Positions 15,858 through 23,464 of a stretch of 64,000 nucleotides of DNA are shown piece after piece. Source of the DNA: Amycolatopsis regifaucium (lineage in GTDB: Bacteria; Actinomycetota; Actinomycetes; Mycobacteriales; Pseudonocardiaceae). A program made the translations under genes and the position numbers. Each line of letters begins with the position of its first letter. Positions within the stretch are counted from its first letter, which is position 1. Location: NCBI RefSeq assembly GCF_001613935.1, contig NZ_LQCI01000052.1, positions 305,596-369,595 on the forward strand, in the 5' to 3' direction. A model generated the notes under the pieces. That model searched no databases, was not told the origin of the DNA, and worked only from the letters and a program-made list of their open reading frames with translations.

Positions 15858-16190
15858 ATGCCTCAGCAGGGTTGGAGCGACAAACGAGAACGTCAGTACG
15901 AGCACATCAAGGAATCGGCCGAGGACCGGGGCGTGAGCACCGACCGCGCCGAGGAGATCGCCGCGCGCACGGTCAACAAGAACCGCGCGCAGGCCGGCGA
16001 GTCGCGCGAGGCGAGCCGCTCCTCCCTCGAGGACATGTCACCACAGCGACGGGGTGGCAAGCGCTCGGGCAATCGGCTGGGGCCGAACGGCCCGACCAAG
16101 GACCAGCTCTACAACGAAGCGAAGAAACGCAACGTCAAGGGCCGGTCGAAGATGTCCAAAAAGGAGCTTCAGCGGGCCCTCGGCCGTTGA
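15858..16190 (+). CDS. Basic stress-type protein with Rho-N-like C-terminus
   Basis: A 110-aa highly charged protein: GWSDKRERQYEHIKESAEDRG followed by the helix EEIAARTVNKNRAQAGES, then NGPTKDQLYNEAKKRN and KMSKKELQRAL, which resembles a Rho N-terminal/SAP-like nucleic-acid fold. Relatives are usually labelled plasmid stabilization protein, without proof. The start at 15858 has GAGAGAGGAG 6-16 nt upstream. A sigma-F-like promoter precedes it and the RsbW/sigma pair follows, so it is likely part of the general stress response. Confidence 0.75.
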   Translation: MPQQGWSDKRERQYEHIKESAEDRGVSTDRAEEIAARTVNKNRAQAGESREASRSSLEDMSPQRRGGKRSGNRLGPNGPTKDQLYNEAKKRNVKGRSKMSKKELQRALGR

Positions 16191-16220
16191 TCACGCGTCC
16201 CGCGGCGGGTCCCCTCCGCG

Positions 16221-16246
16221 GTTGTCATACGGCCACGGACGGATAG
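16221..16246 (+). promoter_or_regulatory. Sigma-F/B-like promoter before the RsbW-sigma operon
   Basis: GTTG (16221-16224), a 16-bp spacer and GGATAG (16241-16246) differ from the consensus by one base in the -10. Transcription would start close to the ATG at 16255, which has no clear Shine-Dalgarno. This suggests an autoregulated, nearly leaderless operon. Confidence 0.4.
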
Positions 16247-16254
16247 GTTTGAGA

Positions 16255-16707
16255 ATGGATGCACACGGACGGGGCCGCCTCACCCCCCAAACCCGGCCTC
16301 AGTCGGACGGCTTGGTCGACCAGGTCGAGCTTCGCCTCCCTGCGGAGGCGGAACAGATTCCTCTCGTCCGCACGCTCACCCATGGGGTGGTGGCGCGTGC
16401 GGACTTCGGCTTGGACGCCATTTCAGACGCGAAGATGGCCGTCGACGAAGCCTGTTCACAACTCGTCCAGCCCGCGGAACTGGGAGCCGTGCTGTGCTGT
16501 GTCTTTCACGAGATTCCGGAGGGCATCGCCGTCTCGATCTCGACGCGGACTTCGAAGCCCTTCTTGCCGAGCGAAACGACGTTCGGCTGGCATGTCCTGA
16601 CAACCTTGACGCGCTCGGTGACGGCGCGCGCCGAGCCGATTCCCGGCGAAGTTGGGGGTATCACGACGATCGAACTCGTCCTGACCCCGGGAACGAGCGA
16701 CGGGTGA
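16255..16707 (+). CDS. RsbW-like anti-sigma factor / serine kinase
   Basis: A 150-aa GHKL ATPase-fold protein of the RsbW/SpoIIAB class, which binds and silences a sigma-B/F factor and phosphorylates an STAS antagonist. The N-box region is AISDAKMAVDEACSQLV, and the fold continues through LPSETTFGWHVLTTL. Its stop overlaps the GTG of the sigma gene (GTGA), so the pair is translationally coupled. No STAS anti-anti-sigma gene is adjacent. Confidence 0.8.
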   Translation: MDAHGRGRLTPQTRPQSDGLVDQVELRLPAEAEQIPLVRTLTHGVVARADFGLDAISDAKMAVDEACSQLVQPAELGAVLCCVFHEIPEGIAVSISTRTSKPFLPSETTFGWHVLTTLTRSVTARAEPIPGEVGGITTIELVLTPGTSDG

Positions 16708-17492
16708 GCGGCGAGCGCAAGACACTCGCACGGCAGGCGGACGACTACGCCCAGTGCGAGCCGCTCTTCGAGGAGTTGTCCACCCTGCCGGCGGACTCCC
16801 CGCGCCGCCAAGAGGTGCGGGCCCGGCTGGTCACCGAACTGCTGCCCCTCGCCGAGCACATCGCCACCAGGTTCTCCGGCCGGGGCGAGCCCCGCGAAGA
16901 TCTGGTGCAGGTGGCGCGGATCGGGTTGATCAACGCGGTCGATCGCTTCGATCCCGCCCGGGGCCACGACTTCCTCTCCTTCGCCGTGCCCACGGTCATG
17001 GGCGAGGTCCGGCGGCACTTCCGCGACACCGGCTGGTCGGTCCGGGTTCCGCGGCGGCTCAAGGAACTCCACGTTTCCCTCAGCCAAGGGACGGCCGCGC
17101 TGTCCCAGACTCTCGGACGTGCGCCGACGCCGACGGAACTCGCCGAATACCTGGGCCTCGACATCAACGAGGTGCGTGAAGGCCTGCTCGCCGGCCAGGC
17201 GTACCAGACGTTGTCGGTCGACAAGCCGGTGCACGACGACGCCACCGAAGCCCTTTCCCTCGCCGACACTATCGGTGAGGAGGACCACGAGATGGCCTTG
17301 GTGGAGAACCACGAGGCGCTGCAACCGCTGCTGCGGGAACTGCCGAAGCGGGAGCGGGCGATCCTCGTGATGCGGTTCTTCGGCGGCTACACGCAGACGC
17401 AGATCGCCGAGAAGGTCGGCATCTCGCAGATGCACGTCTCGCGGCTTCTTTCGCAGACGCTGGACCAGCTGCGAGGAAAACTCTCGGAGTAG
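16704..17492 (+). CDS. RNA polymerase sigma factor, sigma-B/F/G family
   Basis: A 262-aa group 3 sigma factor. Region 2 is EDLVQVARIGLINAVDRFD followed by FLSFAVPTVMGEVRRHFRD. Region 3 contains PTPTELAEYLG. Region 4 contains LPKRERAILVMRF and the HTH YTQTQIAEKVGISQMHVSRLL. The GTG start at 16704 is coupled to the anti-sigma gene. Promoters with the matching GNTT/GGGTA pattern lie before 15858, 16255, 18697, 18835, 43338 and 44592, so it probably controls a local stress regulon. Confidence 0.9.
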   Translation: MSGERKTLARQADDYAQCEPLFEELSTLPADSPRRQEVRARLVTELLPLAEHIATRFSGRGEPREDLVQVARIGLINAVDRFDPARGHDFLSFAVPTVMGEVRRHFRDTGWSVRVPRRLKELHVSLSQGTAALSQTLGRAPTPTELAEYLGLDINEVREGLLAGQAYQTLSVDKPVHDDATEALSLADTIGEEDHEMALVENHEALQPLLRELPKRERAILVMRFFGGYTQTQIAEKVGISQMHVSRLLSQTLDQLRGKLSE

Positions 17493-17528
17493 GCGCCCCA
17501 CGCCTCGTGGGCGCTGAAGATCGGTGCG

Positions 17529-17583
17529 GTACATGATGGCCCCCTTCCTTGCGCCTGGCGCAAGGAAGGGGGCCATCATGTAC
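17529..17583. repeat. Perfect palindrome, 27-bp arms with 1-nt centre
   Basis: Arms 17529-17555 and 17557-17583 are exact reverse complements. It lies 37 bp after the sigma-factor stop, where it could end transcription. The arm core ATGGCCCCCTTCCTT resembles the other C/T-rich hairpins of this window. Confidence 0.85.
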
Positions 17584-17610
17584 TTGGGGGCCGCAGGGCA
17601 CAGCCCAAAC

Positions 17611-17665
17611 GTCCGTGAAGGCCTCCTTCCCTACCTTGAGAGTAGGGAAGGAGGCCTTCACGGAC
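17611..17665. repeat. Long hairpin repeat, family 1 copy A
   Basis: 24-bp arms (17611-17634, 17642-17665) enclose the loop CTTGAGA. It lies in the convergent gap before the end of the membrane-protein gene at 17674. The core is nearly identical to the hairpin at 32442-32494. Confidence 0.9.
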
Positions 17666-17673
17666 TTGTTTTC

Positions 17674-18138
17674 CTACGGCGTCGTATACGGCGCGTGCTG
17701 TTCGATCGACGGGCTGGCCGTCGGGAAACGCCCTTCCTGGCCGGGAACCGGAGCCACCGTGGTGCCCTGCTGTTCGGGCTCGACACGCTGCCTGGGGCGG
17801 TTGATCACCGCTTCGGCCTCCTGCTCACCGCGGATCCGGGAGAGCACGCTCAGCGTGATCCCGTGGGCGATGGCCAGGACCAGCAACAGCACACCCAGTC
17901 GGCCCACCACACCCGGCAGGTCACTGCCGCCGATGTCGACCGTCGACAGCAACGCCAGCACGCCCAGGGTCGCGAGGTGGAACAACACCGTGATGAGCCA
18001 GGTCATGGACGCCCCGGCGGCGGGATCGCCGTGCGAACCTCGCAGGTAGCGCTTACCGCTCTGGTAGATGATCAGGCCGTCGAGCATGACCAGCGCCACC
18101 CCGATGACGAGGAAGGCTACGTATGCGTTGGTAGTCAT
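17674..18138 (-). CDS. Membrane protein of the stress block
   Basis: A 154-aa protein with three to four hydrophobic segments (about 7-25, 46-66, 78-98) and a polar, Gln/Glu/Pro-rich cytoplasmic tail from about 105. I do not recognise a named family. It follows the SRPBCC gene on the same strand after the terminator hairpin at 18178-18232. Confidence 0.7.
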   Translation of the reverse strand: MTTNAYVAFLVIGVALVMLDGLIIYQSGKRYLRGSHGDPAAGASMTWLITVLFHLATLGVLALLSTVDIGGSDLPGVVGRLGVLLLVLAIAHGITLSVLSRIRGEQEAEAVINRPRQRVEPEQQGTTVAPVPGQEGRFPTASPSIEQHAPYTTP

Positions 18139-18177
18139 GCCGGGACGCTCCCTTCGTAGAGGACCTCACCCACAGAG

Positions 18178-18232
18178 ATACCCGGGACTTCCACCTGGAA
18201 AACGCGCTTTTCCAGGCGGAAGTCCCGGGTAT
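18178..18232 (-). terminator. Hairpin directly after the SRPBCC gene
   Basis: 25-bp arms (18178-18202, 18208-18232) with one mismatch and a CGCGC loop begin 3 bp after the SRPBCC stop codon. It probably ends or processes that transcript; there is no long T tract. Confidence 0.65.
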
Positions 18233-18235
18233 GGG

Positions 18236-18697
18236 TCAGCTGCCGGGGCGGTCGACGTCGCCGCGCCAGGCGCCGGTCTCGTGACCGCGGCTCTCGATGA
18301 ACTCCTTGAACCGCTTCAGGTCGCTCTTGACCCGGCGGTCGAGGACACCGAGCTTGTCGGCCACGTTTTCGACGAAGCCCTCGGGGTCTATGTCCATCTG
18401 CGCGGTGACCCGGGTCTTGTTGTCGTCCAGGCGATGGAAGGTGATGACGCCGGCGTGGTCCGGACCGGAGTCCGACGTCCACGCGACGCGCTCGTCGGGG
18501 TGCTGTTCGGTGATGGTCGCGTCGAATTCCCGGCTCACCCCACCGAACTTGGTCACCCAGTGGGTGTGGGTCGCGTCGATTTGACGGATCTCTTCGACGC
18601 CTTCCATGAACTGCGGGAAGGACTCGAACTGAGTCCACTGGTTGTACGCGGTCTTGACCGGTACGTCGACGTCCACCATTTCGGTGATCGTGCTCAT
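18236..18697 (-). CDS. SRPBCC-family protein (polyketide cyclase/START fold)
   Basis: A 153-aa START-fold protein of the cyclase/dehydrase-like type common in actinobacterial stress operons: VPVKTAYNQWTQFESFPQFM (ligand-pocket helix), FGGVSREFDATITEQHPDERVAW and FHRLDDNKTRVTAQMD. A sigma-F-like promoter sits about 50-70 bp upstream (18744-18769). The ligand is unknown. Confidence 0.85.
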   Translation of the reverse strand: MSTITEMVDVDVPVKTAYNQWTQFESFPQFMEGVEEIRQIDATHTHWVTKFGGVSREFDATITEQHPDERVAWTSDSGPDHAGVITFHRLDDNKTRVTAQMDIDPEGFVENVADKLGVLDRRVKSDLKRFKEFIESRGHETGAWRGDVDRPGS

Positions 18698-18743
18698 GCA
18701 TCCTCCTGTCGGTTGGGTGCTGTTCGAGCCGGCACTCTCTCGG

Positions 18744-18769
18744 CTACCCGGCGCTCCCCGCGCTGAAAC
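18744..18769 (-). promoter_or_regulatory. Sigma-F/B-like promoter before the SRPBCC gene
   Basis: On the minus strand GTTT (18769-18766), a 16-bp spacer and GGGTAG (18749-18744) fit the sigma-B/F consensus well. Confidence 0.55.
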
Positions 18770-18776
18770 TCGCCGT

Positions 18777-18802
18777 GATTGACCAGCCGTACTCCCGGGT
18801 AC
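18777..18802 (+). promoter_or_regulatory. Sigma-F/B-like promoter before the holin-like operon
   Basis: GATT (18777-18780), a 16-bp spacer and GGGTAC (18797-18802) lie 33 bp before the operon start at 18835, back to back with the divergent promoter at 18744-18769. Confidence 0.5.
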
Positions 18803-18834
18803 CCGGCGGACAGAACACTCCGAGGAGGTGCTCC

Positions 18835-19248
18835 ATGATCGAGGAAATCCACCGGAAGCCGGCGGCGGACAAGTCGATCGGCGAACTGGTCTCCGACCTG
18901 AGCGACGAGGTCAAGCACCTCGTCCGCGACGAGATGCGGCTGGCCGTGGTCGAATTGCAGGGCAAAGGAAAACGCTTCGGGCTCGGCGCCGGGCTGTTCG
19001 GCGCGGCCGGCGTCTTCGCCCTGTTCGGCCTGGCGACCCTGATCGCGGCGGTAGTGCTGGCACTCGCTCTCGTCATGCCCGCGTGGCTGGCGGCCGTGGT
19101 GACCGGCGCCGCACTGCTGCTGATCGGCGGCCTTGCGGCCGTCGTCGGCCGCAAGGAGGTCGCGAGTGCGACCCCGCTGATGCCGGAAGAGGCCATCGAA
19201 GGCGTCCGCAAGGATGCCGACACCGTCAAGCAGGGGGTGCGCTCATGA
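18835..19248 (+). CDS. Phage holin superfamily III (Holin-X) membrane protein
   Basis: A 137-aa protein with a charged amphipathic N-terminus (IGELVSDLSDEVKHLVRDEMRLA) and two long hydrophobic segments (about 55-78 and 84-105), the pattern of the actinobacterial putative holin-X family. In chromosomes these sit with DUF3618 and DUF4235 genes, as here, and are thought to be envelope-stress proteins rather than lysis holins. CGAGGAGGTG precedes the ATG at 18835. The stop overlaps the next start (ATGA). Confidence 0.82.
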   Translation: MIEEIHRKPAADKSIGELVSDLSDEVKHLVRDEMRLAVVELQGKGKRFGLGAGLFGAAGVFALFGLATLIAAVVLALALVMPAWLAAVVTGAALLLIGGLAAVVGRKEVASATPLMPEEAIEGVRKDADTVKQGVRS

Positions 19249-19550
19249 GTGATTTTCCCAAGAACGCCGAAGAAGCCCGCGCCGATCGCGACGTGACTCG
19301 CGAGGAACTCACCGAAACCCTCGACGCGCTCGGCAAGAAACTCGACGTGAAGGCCCGCGTGCACGACAACCTGGACGCCAAGGTCGACCAGGCCAGCGAA
19401 AAGATCGCCGAAAAGGTTTCGGAGCCGGCCGCGCGAAAGTTCCGTCAGGGTGCCGAAGTCGTCCGCGCCAACCCATTGCCGGTCTTCGCCGGAGTTCTCG
19501 CGCTCCTCGTGACGATCCGTCTGATCATGCGAAAGAGGTCTTCGTCGTGA
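19245..19550 (+). CDS. DUF3618 family protein
   Basis: A 101-aa protein. The N-terminal half DVTREELTETLDALGKKLDVKARV is the DUF3618 signature; a coiled region follows and one membrane segment lies near the C-terminus (about 77-95). It is coupled by 4-bp overlaps to the holin-like gene and the DUF4235 gene. It is probably a membrane-anchored stress protein; the mechanism is unknown. Confidence 0.85.
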   Translation: MSDFPKNAEEARADRDVTREELTETLDALGKKLDVKARVHDNLDAKVDQASEKIAEKVSEPAARKFRQGAEVVRANPLPVFAGVLALLVTIRLIMRKRSSS

Positions 19551-19813
19551 ACAAGGTTCTCTACAAACCGATGAACATGGTCATCAGCGCCCTCGGCGGG
19601 ATCCTCGCCGGGGCGGCGTTCAAGCAGATCTGGAAACGCGTCAGCGGTGACGAGGACGCGCCGGACGCCATGGACCGGGACTTCACCTGGGCCCAGGTGA
19701 TCGTCGCCGCCGCCGCGCAGGGTGCGATCTTCGGCGCGGTGAAGGCGGCCACCGAACGAGCGGGCGCGATCGGTTACCGCAAGGCGACCGGCGACTGGCC
19801 CACCAAGGACTGA
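19547..19813 (+). CDS. DUF4235 family membrane protein
   Basis: An 88-aa protein with GTG start (GTGA overlap with DUF3618). Two hydrophobic helices (about 10-28 and 48-68) surround the hallmark KQIWKRVSGDEDAPD. It is the third member of the holin-like/DUF3618/DUF4235 set. The function is unknown. Confidence 0.85.
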   Translation: MNKVLYKPMNMVISALGGILAGAAFKQIWKRVSGDEDAPDAMDRDFTWAQVIVAAAAQGAIFGAVKAATERAGAIGYRKATGDWPTKD

Positions 19814-19828
19814 CCCGGAAGGGTGACG

Positions 19829-21124
19829 ATGCGCGTAGTGATCATCGGCGGCGGTTTCGCCGGCTACAACGCCGCCAAGACCCTGCTCAAATCGGTCGAC
19901 GACGACACGGAAATCGTCGTGCTGAACCCGACCGATTACTTCCTCTATCTCCCCTTGCTCCCCGAAGTCGCCGCCGGAATCCTCGAACCCCGGCGGATCT
20001 CGGTGTCCATTCCCGGCACCCTGCGCGGCGTGCGCCTGGTGCTCGGCACCGCGACGTCGGTCGACTTCGACGGCCGGACCGTGAGTTACACCGATCCCGA
20101 GGATCGCGAACACCACATCGGATACGACAGGCTCGTGCTCGCCGCGGGCAGTGTCAACAAACTGCTGCCGATCCCTGGGGTGCCCGAGTACGCCCACGGT
20201 TTCCGTGGTCTTCCCGAAGCCCTCTACCTCCGTGATCACGTCACACGGCAGATCGAACTCGCCGCCTCCGCGACGGATCCGGCCGAACGCGACGCACGCT
20301 GCACGTTCGTCGTGGTCGGTGCCGGATACACCGGGACCGAGGTCGCCGCGCAGGGTCCGGCCTTCACCGACGCGCTCGCCGCGCGGCATCCCGAACTCGA
20401 AGGCCAGAAGATCCGGTGGCTGCTGCTGGACGTGGCCGAACGCGTCCTGCCGGAACTCGACCGGCGGCTCGGCAAAACCGCCGACGAGGTGCTGCGGGCA
20501 CGCGGGGTCGAGGTGCTGATGAAGACCTCCGTCGACAACGCCGACGAAAAGGGCGTGACGCTGACCTCCGGCGAATCCGTGCCGACCAACACCCTCGTCT
20601 GGTGTGTCGGGGTCCGGCCGGATCCGCTGATCGAGGACCTCGGCCTCAAGACGGCCAAGGGCAGGCTGGTCGTGACCGCACAGCTGAACGTCCCCGGACG
20701 GCGGGACGTCTACGCCTGCGGTGACGCGGCCGCGGTGCCGGATCTGACCCGGCCGGGCGAATACACCCCGATGACGGCACAGCACGCCGAACGCCAGGGG
20801 AAGCTCGCCGGACGGAACGTGGCCGCGTCACTGGGACACGGCTCGCACGGCACCTACCGGCATCACGATCTCGGCTTCGTCGTCGACCTCGGCGCCCACC
20901 AGGCCGCGGCGAATCCGTTGCACATCCCGCTTTCCGGTCTCGCGGCCAAGGCGGTCACCCGTGGCTACCATCTGCTCGCCATGCCGGGTAACCGGCTGCG
21001 GACCGCCGCCGACTGGGCACTGGAAGCGGTGGGCAAACGGCAAACCGTGCAGTTAGGACTCGTCCGGTCGGGCTCGGTGCCATTGGACACCGATTCCCCG
21101 GAACTCCCCCGGACCAAGTGTTAG
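19829..21124 (+). CDS. Type II NADH dehydrogenase (NDH-2) family
   Basis: A 431-aa flavoprotein of the NDH-2/sulfide:quinone oxidoreductase superfamily, probably passing electrons from NADH to menaquinone without proton pumping. The FAD-binding VVIIGGGFAGYNAAK is at residues 3-17, the NAD(P)-binding VVVGAGYTGTEVAA near 159, and the second FAD contact DVYACGDAAAVPD near 293. GGAAGGG precedes ATG 19829; a GTG two codons earlier is possible. It follows the stress membrane genes by 15 bp. Confidence 0.85.
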   Translation: MRVVIIGGGFAGYNAAKTLLKSVDDDTEIVVLNPTDYFLYLPLLPEVAAGILEPRRISVSIPGTLRGVRLVLGTATSVDFDGRTVSYTDPEDREHHIGYDRLVLAAGSVNKLLPIPGVPEYAHGFRGLPEALYLRDHVTRQIELAASATDPAERDARCTFVVVGAGYTGTEVAAQGPAFTDALAARHPELEGQKIRWLLLDVAERVLPELDRRLGKTADEVLRARGVEVLMKTSVDNADEKGVTLTSGESVPTNTLVWCVGVRPDPLIEDLGLKTAKGRLVVTAQLNVPGRRDVYACGDAAAVPDLTRPGEYTPMTAQHAERQGKLAGRNVAASLGHGSHGTYRHHDLGFVVDLGAHQAAANPLHIPLSGLAAKAVTRGYHLLAMPGNRLRTAADWALEAVGKRQTVQLGLVRSGSVPLDTDSPELPRTKC

Positions 21125-21137
21125 AGGAAAGGTGATC

Positions 21138-21641
21138 ATGTCCGCCGAACCCGATCCCGTCCGCGCCGAAGGCCCCTCGGTCGTCACCGACGGTGGCAAC
21201 GAAGCGGCGAAACTCGTCGTCCTCGACCCCGCCGGCGAAGGCAAGAACGGCGAGCTCCCGGCGACCTGGCGTCCGCTCACGGCCCAGCGTCAGGTGATCT
21301 GGTGCCGTCTGCCGGTGGACGGTGCGTTGACCCAGGCCGACGATGTGGTCGGTGACGCGGAACCCGGCGGGCCGCCGATCGATGTCGTGGCGAGCGGCGA
21401 GGCGGCCGGAGACGCGTTGCGGCTGGCGGAACGGCACCCGCGCGCGGTCGGCCACGTGCTGCTCGTCGATCCCGTACCCGACGAGACCTCCGAACTGGCC
21501 GAGCGGGTGCGTTCGGCCGGGACCGTGGTCGAAGTGCTCCCCCACAGCACGGGCGAACCGTTCAACCGGGTCCCGCCGCCGTTGCCCCTCGGGCATCCGG
21601 ACGTCGTCGCCGGGCTCACCAGGATCCTCGAGGACGTTTAG
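21138..21641 (+). CDS. Unrecognised 167-aa protein between NDH-2 and a TPP enzyme
   Basis: No family is recognised. The N-terminal third is polar and disordered-looking; the middle has PATWRPLTAQRQVIWCRLPVDGALT, and the rest alternates short hydrophobic strands with Val/Asp-rich turns (VGHVLLVDPVPDE, GTVVEVLPHSTGEP), resembling a small Rossmann-like alpha/beta domain. GAGGAAAGGTG precedes the ATG. It is 13 bp after NDH-2 and 29 bp before the TPP enzyme, so it is likely co-transcribed. Confidence 0.65.
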   Translation: MSAEPDPVRAEGPSVVTDGGNEAAKLVVLDPAGEGKNGELPATWRPLTAQRQVIWCRLPVDGALTQADDVVGDAEPGGPPIDVVASGEAAGDALRLAERHPRAVGHVLLVDPVPDETSELAERVRSAGTVVEVLPHSTGEPFNRVPPPLPLGHPDVVAGLTRILEDV

Positions 21642-21670
21642 CCGCCGGACGGCGGCGGTATCCGCCGCCC

Positions 21671-23461
21671 ATGAGCGAAACCGTTGCGGACCACGTTCTG
21701 GCCAGGCTGCGCGAATGGGACGTCGAGCAGGTCTTCGCCTATCCCGGGGACGGGATCAACGGGCTGGTGACCGCGTTCGGCGCGGCGGACAACAGACCTC
21801 GCTTCGTGCAGACCCGGCACGAGGAGATGGCGGCGTTCGCGGCCGTCGGGTACGCGAAACTGAGCGGTCGGCCGGGCGTCTGCATGGCGACGTCCGGCCC
21901 GGGCGCGATCCACCTGCTCAACGGCCTGTACGACGCCAAACTCGACCACGTGCCGGTGGTCGCGATCGTCGGGCAGACGGCGCGCAGCGCGATGGGTGGC
22001 AGTTACCAGCAGGAGGTGGACCTCCAGGCGTTGTTCAAAGACGTCGCGAGCGAGTACCTCGTCGAGGTGAATGTCCCCGAACAGCTGCCGAACGCGCTCG
22101 ACCGCGCCCTGCGCACGGCCATGGCCCAGCGCGCTCCCACCGCGCTGATCATCCCGGCGGATCTGCAGGAAGAGCCCTATCACCCGCCACAGCACGAGTT
22201 CAAGCACGTGCCGTCCTCCCCGCCGGATCACCCGCGGGCCAGTGTCGTCCCGCCGACCGAAGAACTCACCCGGGCCGCGGAAGTGCTGAACGCGGGCGAA
22301 AAGGTCGCGATCCTGATCGGGCAAGGCGCGCGCAACGCCGTGACCGAGCTGCGTGAGGTCGCCGAACTCGCCGGCGCCGGAGTGGCGAAAGCGTTGCTGG
22401 GCAAGGATGTCCTGCCCGATGACCTGCCATACGTCACTGGCTCGATCGGCCTGCTCGGGACCCGGCCCACCTACGAGATGATGCGGGACTGCGACACCCT
22501 CCTGATCGTCGGTTCGAACATGCCGTACGCGCAGTTCCTGCCGGAATTCGGCCAGGCCCGTGCGGTCCAGATCGACATCGACCCCCGGTTCCTCGGGTTG
22601 CGTTATCCGACCGAGGTCAACCTGCTCGGCGACGCGAAGAGCACCTTGCAGCAGCTGATTCCTTCGCTGGAACGCAAAACCGAGCGGGGCTGGCGGGAGA
22701 AGATCGAGAAGAACACCGCCGAATGGCAGGAGACCGTGACCCGCCAGGCGATGCTGGAGGCGAATCCGGTCAACCCGATGCGGATCGTGCACGAGCTGTC
22801 CGAACGGATCCCCGAAGACGCCATCGTCACCGCGGATTCCGGTTCGGCCACCAACTGGTACGCCAGGAATCTGCGCATGCGCGGCCGGATGCGGGGCACG
22901 CTGTCCGGCACGCTGGCGACGATGGGTTCCGGCGTCCCGTACGCGATCGGCGCGAAGTTCGCCCATCCCGACCGGCCGGTGATCGCGCTGGTGGGCGACG
23001 GCGCGATGCAGATGAACGGGATGGCCGAACTGCTGACCATCGCCCGGTATCGCGAACTGTGGGCGGATCAGCGGTGCGTCATCTGCGTGTTCCACAACGG
23101 CGATCTGAACCAGGTCACCTGGGAGCTGCGCGCCATGGGTGGCTCACCCAAATTCGAACCCTCGCAGAGCCTGCCGGAAGTGTCCTATTCGGACTTCGCG
23201 CTCCAAGTCGGCCTCGGCGGGATCGCCGTCGACGATCCCGCCCGGCTCGGGGAGGCGTGGGACGTCGCGCTGTCGGCCGATGTGCCGACGGTGCTCGACA
23301 TCCGCTGCGACCCCGAGGTGCCGCCGATCCCGCCGCACGCCACCTTCGAGCAGCTGAAGTCGATGACCGAAGCCGTCCTCAAGGGCGAGCCCGACGCCTG
23401 GCACATCGTGACGCAGGGGATCAAGACGAAGATGCAGGAACTGCTGCCTTCGCGCCGCTGA
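21671..23461 (+). CDS. Thiamine-pyrophosphate enzyme, pyruvate oxidase/acetolactate synthase-like
   Basis: A 596-aa three-domain TPP enzyme. The N-terminal catalytic glutamate lies in RHEEMAAFAAVGYAKL (about 51-66), and the TPP-binding motif is GDGAMQMNGMAELL...N (about 442 onward). The middle domain resembles the FAD or pseudo-FAD domain of this family. Relatives are annotated as thiamine pyrophosphate-requiring protein or PoxB-like pyruvate:quinone oxidoreductase. The N-terminal PGDGINGLVTAFG favours the PoxB-like branch. With NDH-2 upstream, a quinone-reducing oxidase is a reasonable but unproven reading. Confidence 0.8.
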   Translation: MSETVADHVLARLREWDVEQVFAYPGDGINGLVTAFGAADNRPRFVQTRHEEMAAFAAVGYAKLSGRPGVCMATSGPGAIHLLNGLYDAKLDHVPVVAIVGQTARSAMGGSYQQEVDLQALFKDVASEYLVEVNVPEQLPNALDRALRTAMAQRAPTALIIPADLQEEPYHPPQHEFKHVPSSPPDHPRASVVPPTEELTRAAEVLNAGEKVAILIGQGARNAVTELREVAELAGAGVAKALLGKDVLPDDLPYVTGSIGLLGTRPTYEMMRDCDTLLIVGSNMPYAQFLPEFGQARAVQIDIDPRFLGLRYPTEVNLLGDAKSTLQQLIPSLERKTERGWREKIEKNTAEWQETVTRQAMLEANPVNPMRIVHELSERIPEDAIVTADSGSATNWYARNLRMRGRMRGTLSGTLATMGSGVPYAIGAKFAHPDRPVIALVGDGAMQMNGMAELLTIARYRELWADQRCVICVFHNGDLNQVTWELRAMGGSPKFEPSQSLPEVSYSDFALQVGLGGIAVDDPARLGEAWDVALSADVPTVLDIRCDPEVPPIPPHATFEQLKSMTEAVLKGEPDAWHIVTQGIKTKMQELLPSRR

Positions 23462-23464
23462 CGC

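Noticed and set aside
18835..19248. Prophage remnant suggested by a holin-family gene
   Set aside because: No other phage genes are present. The holin-X/DUF3618/DUF4235 set is a chromosomal stress operon.
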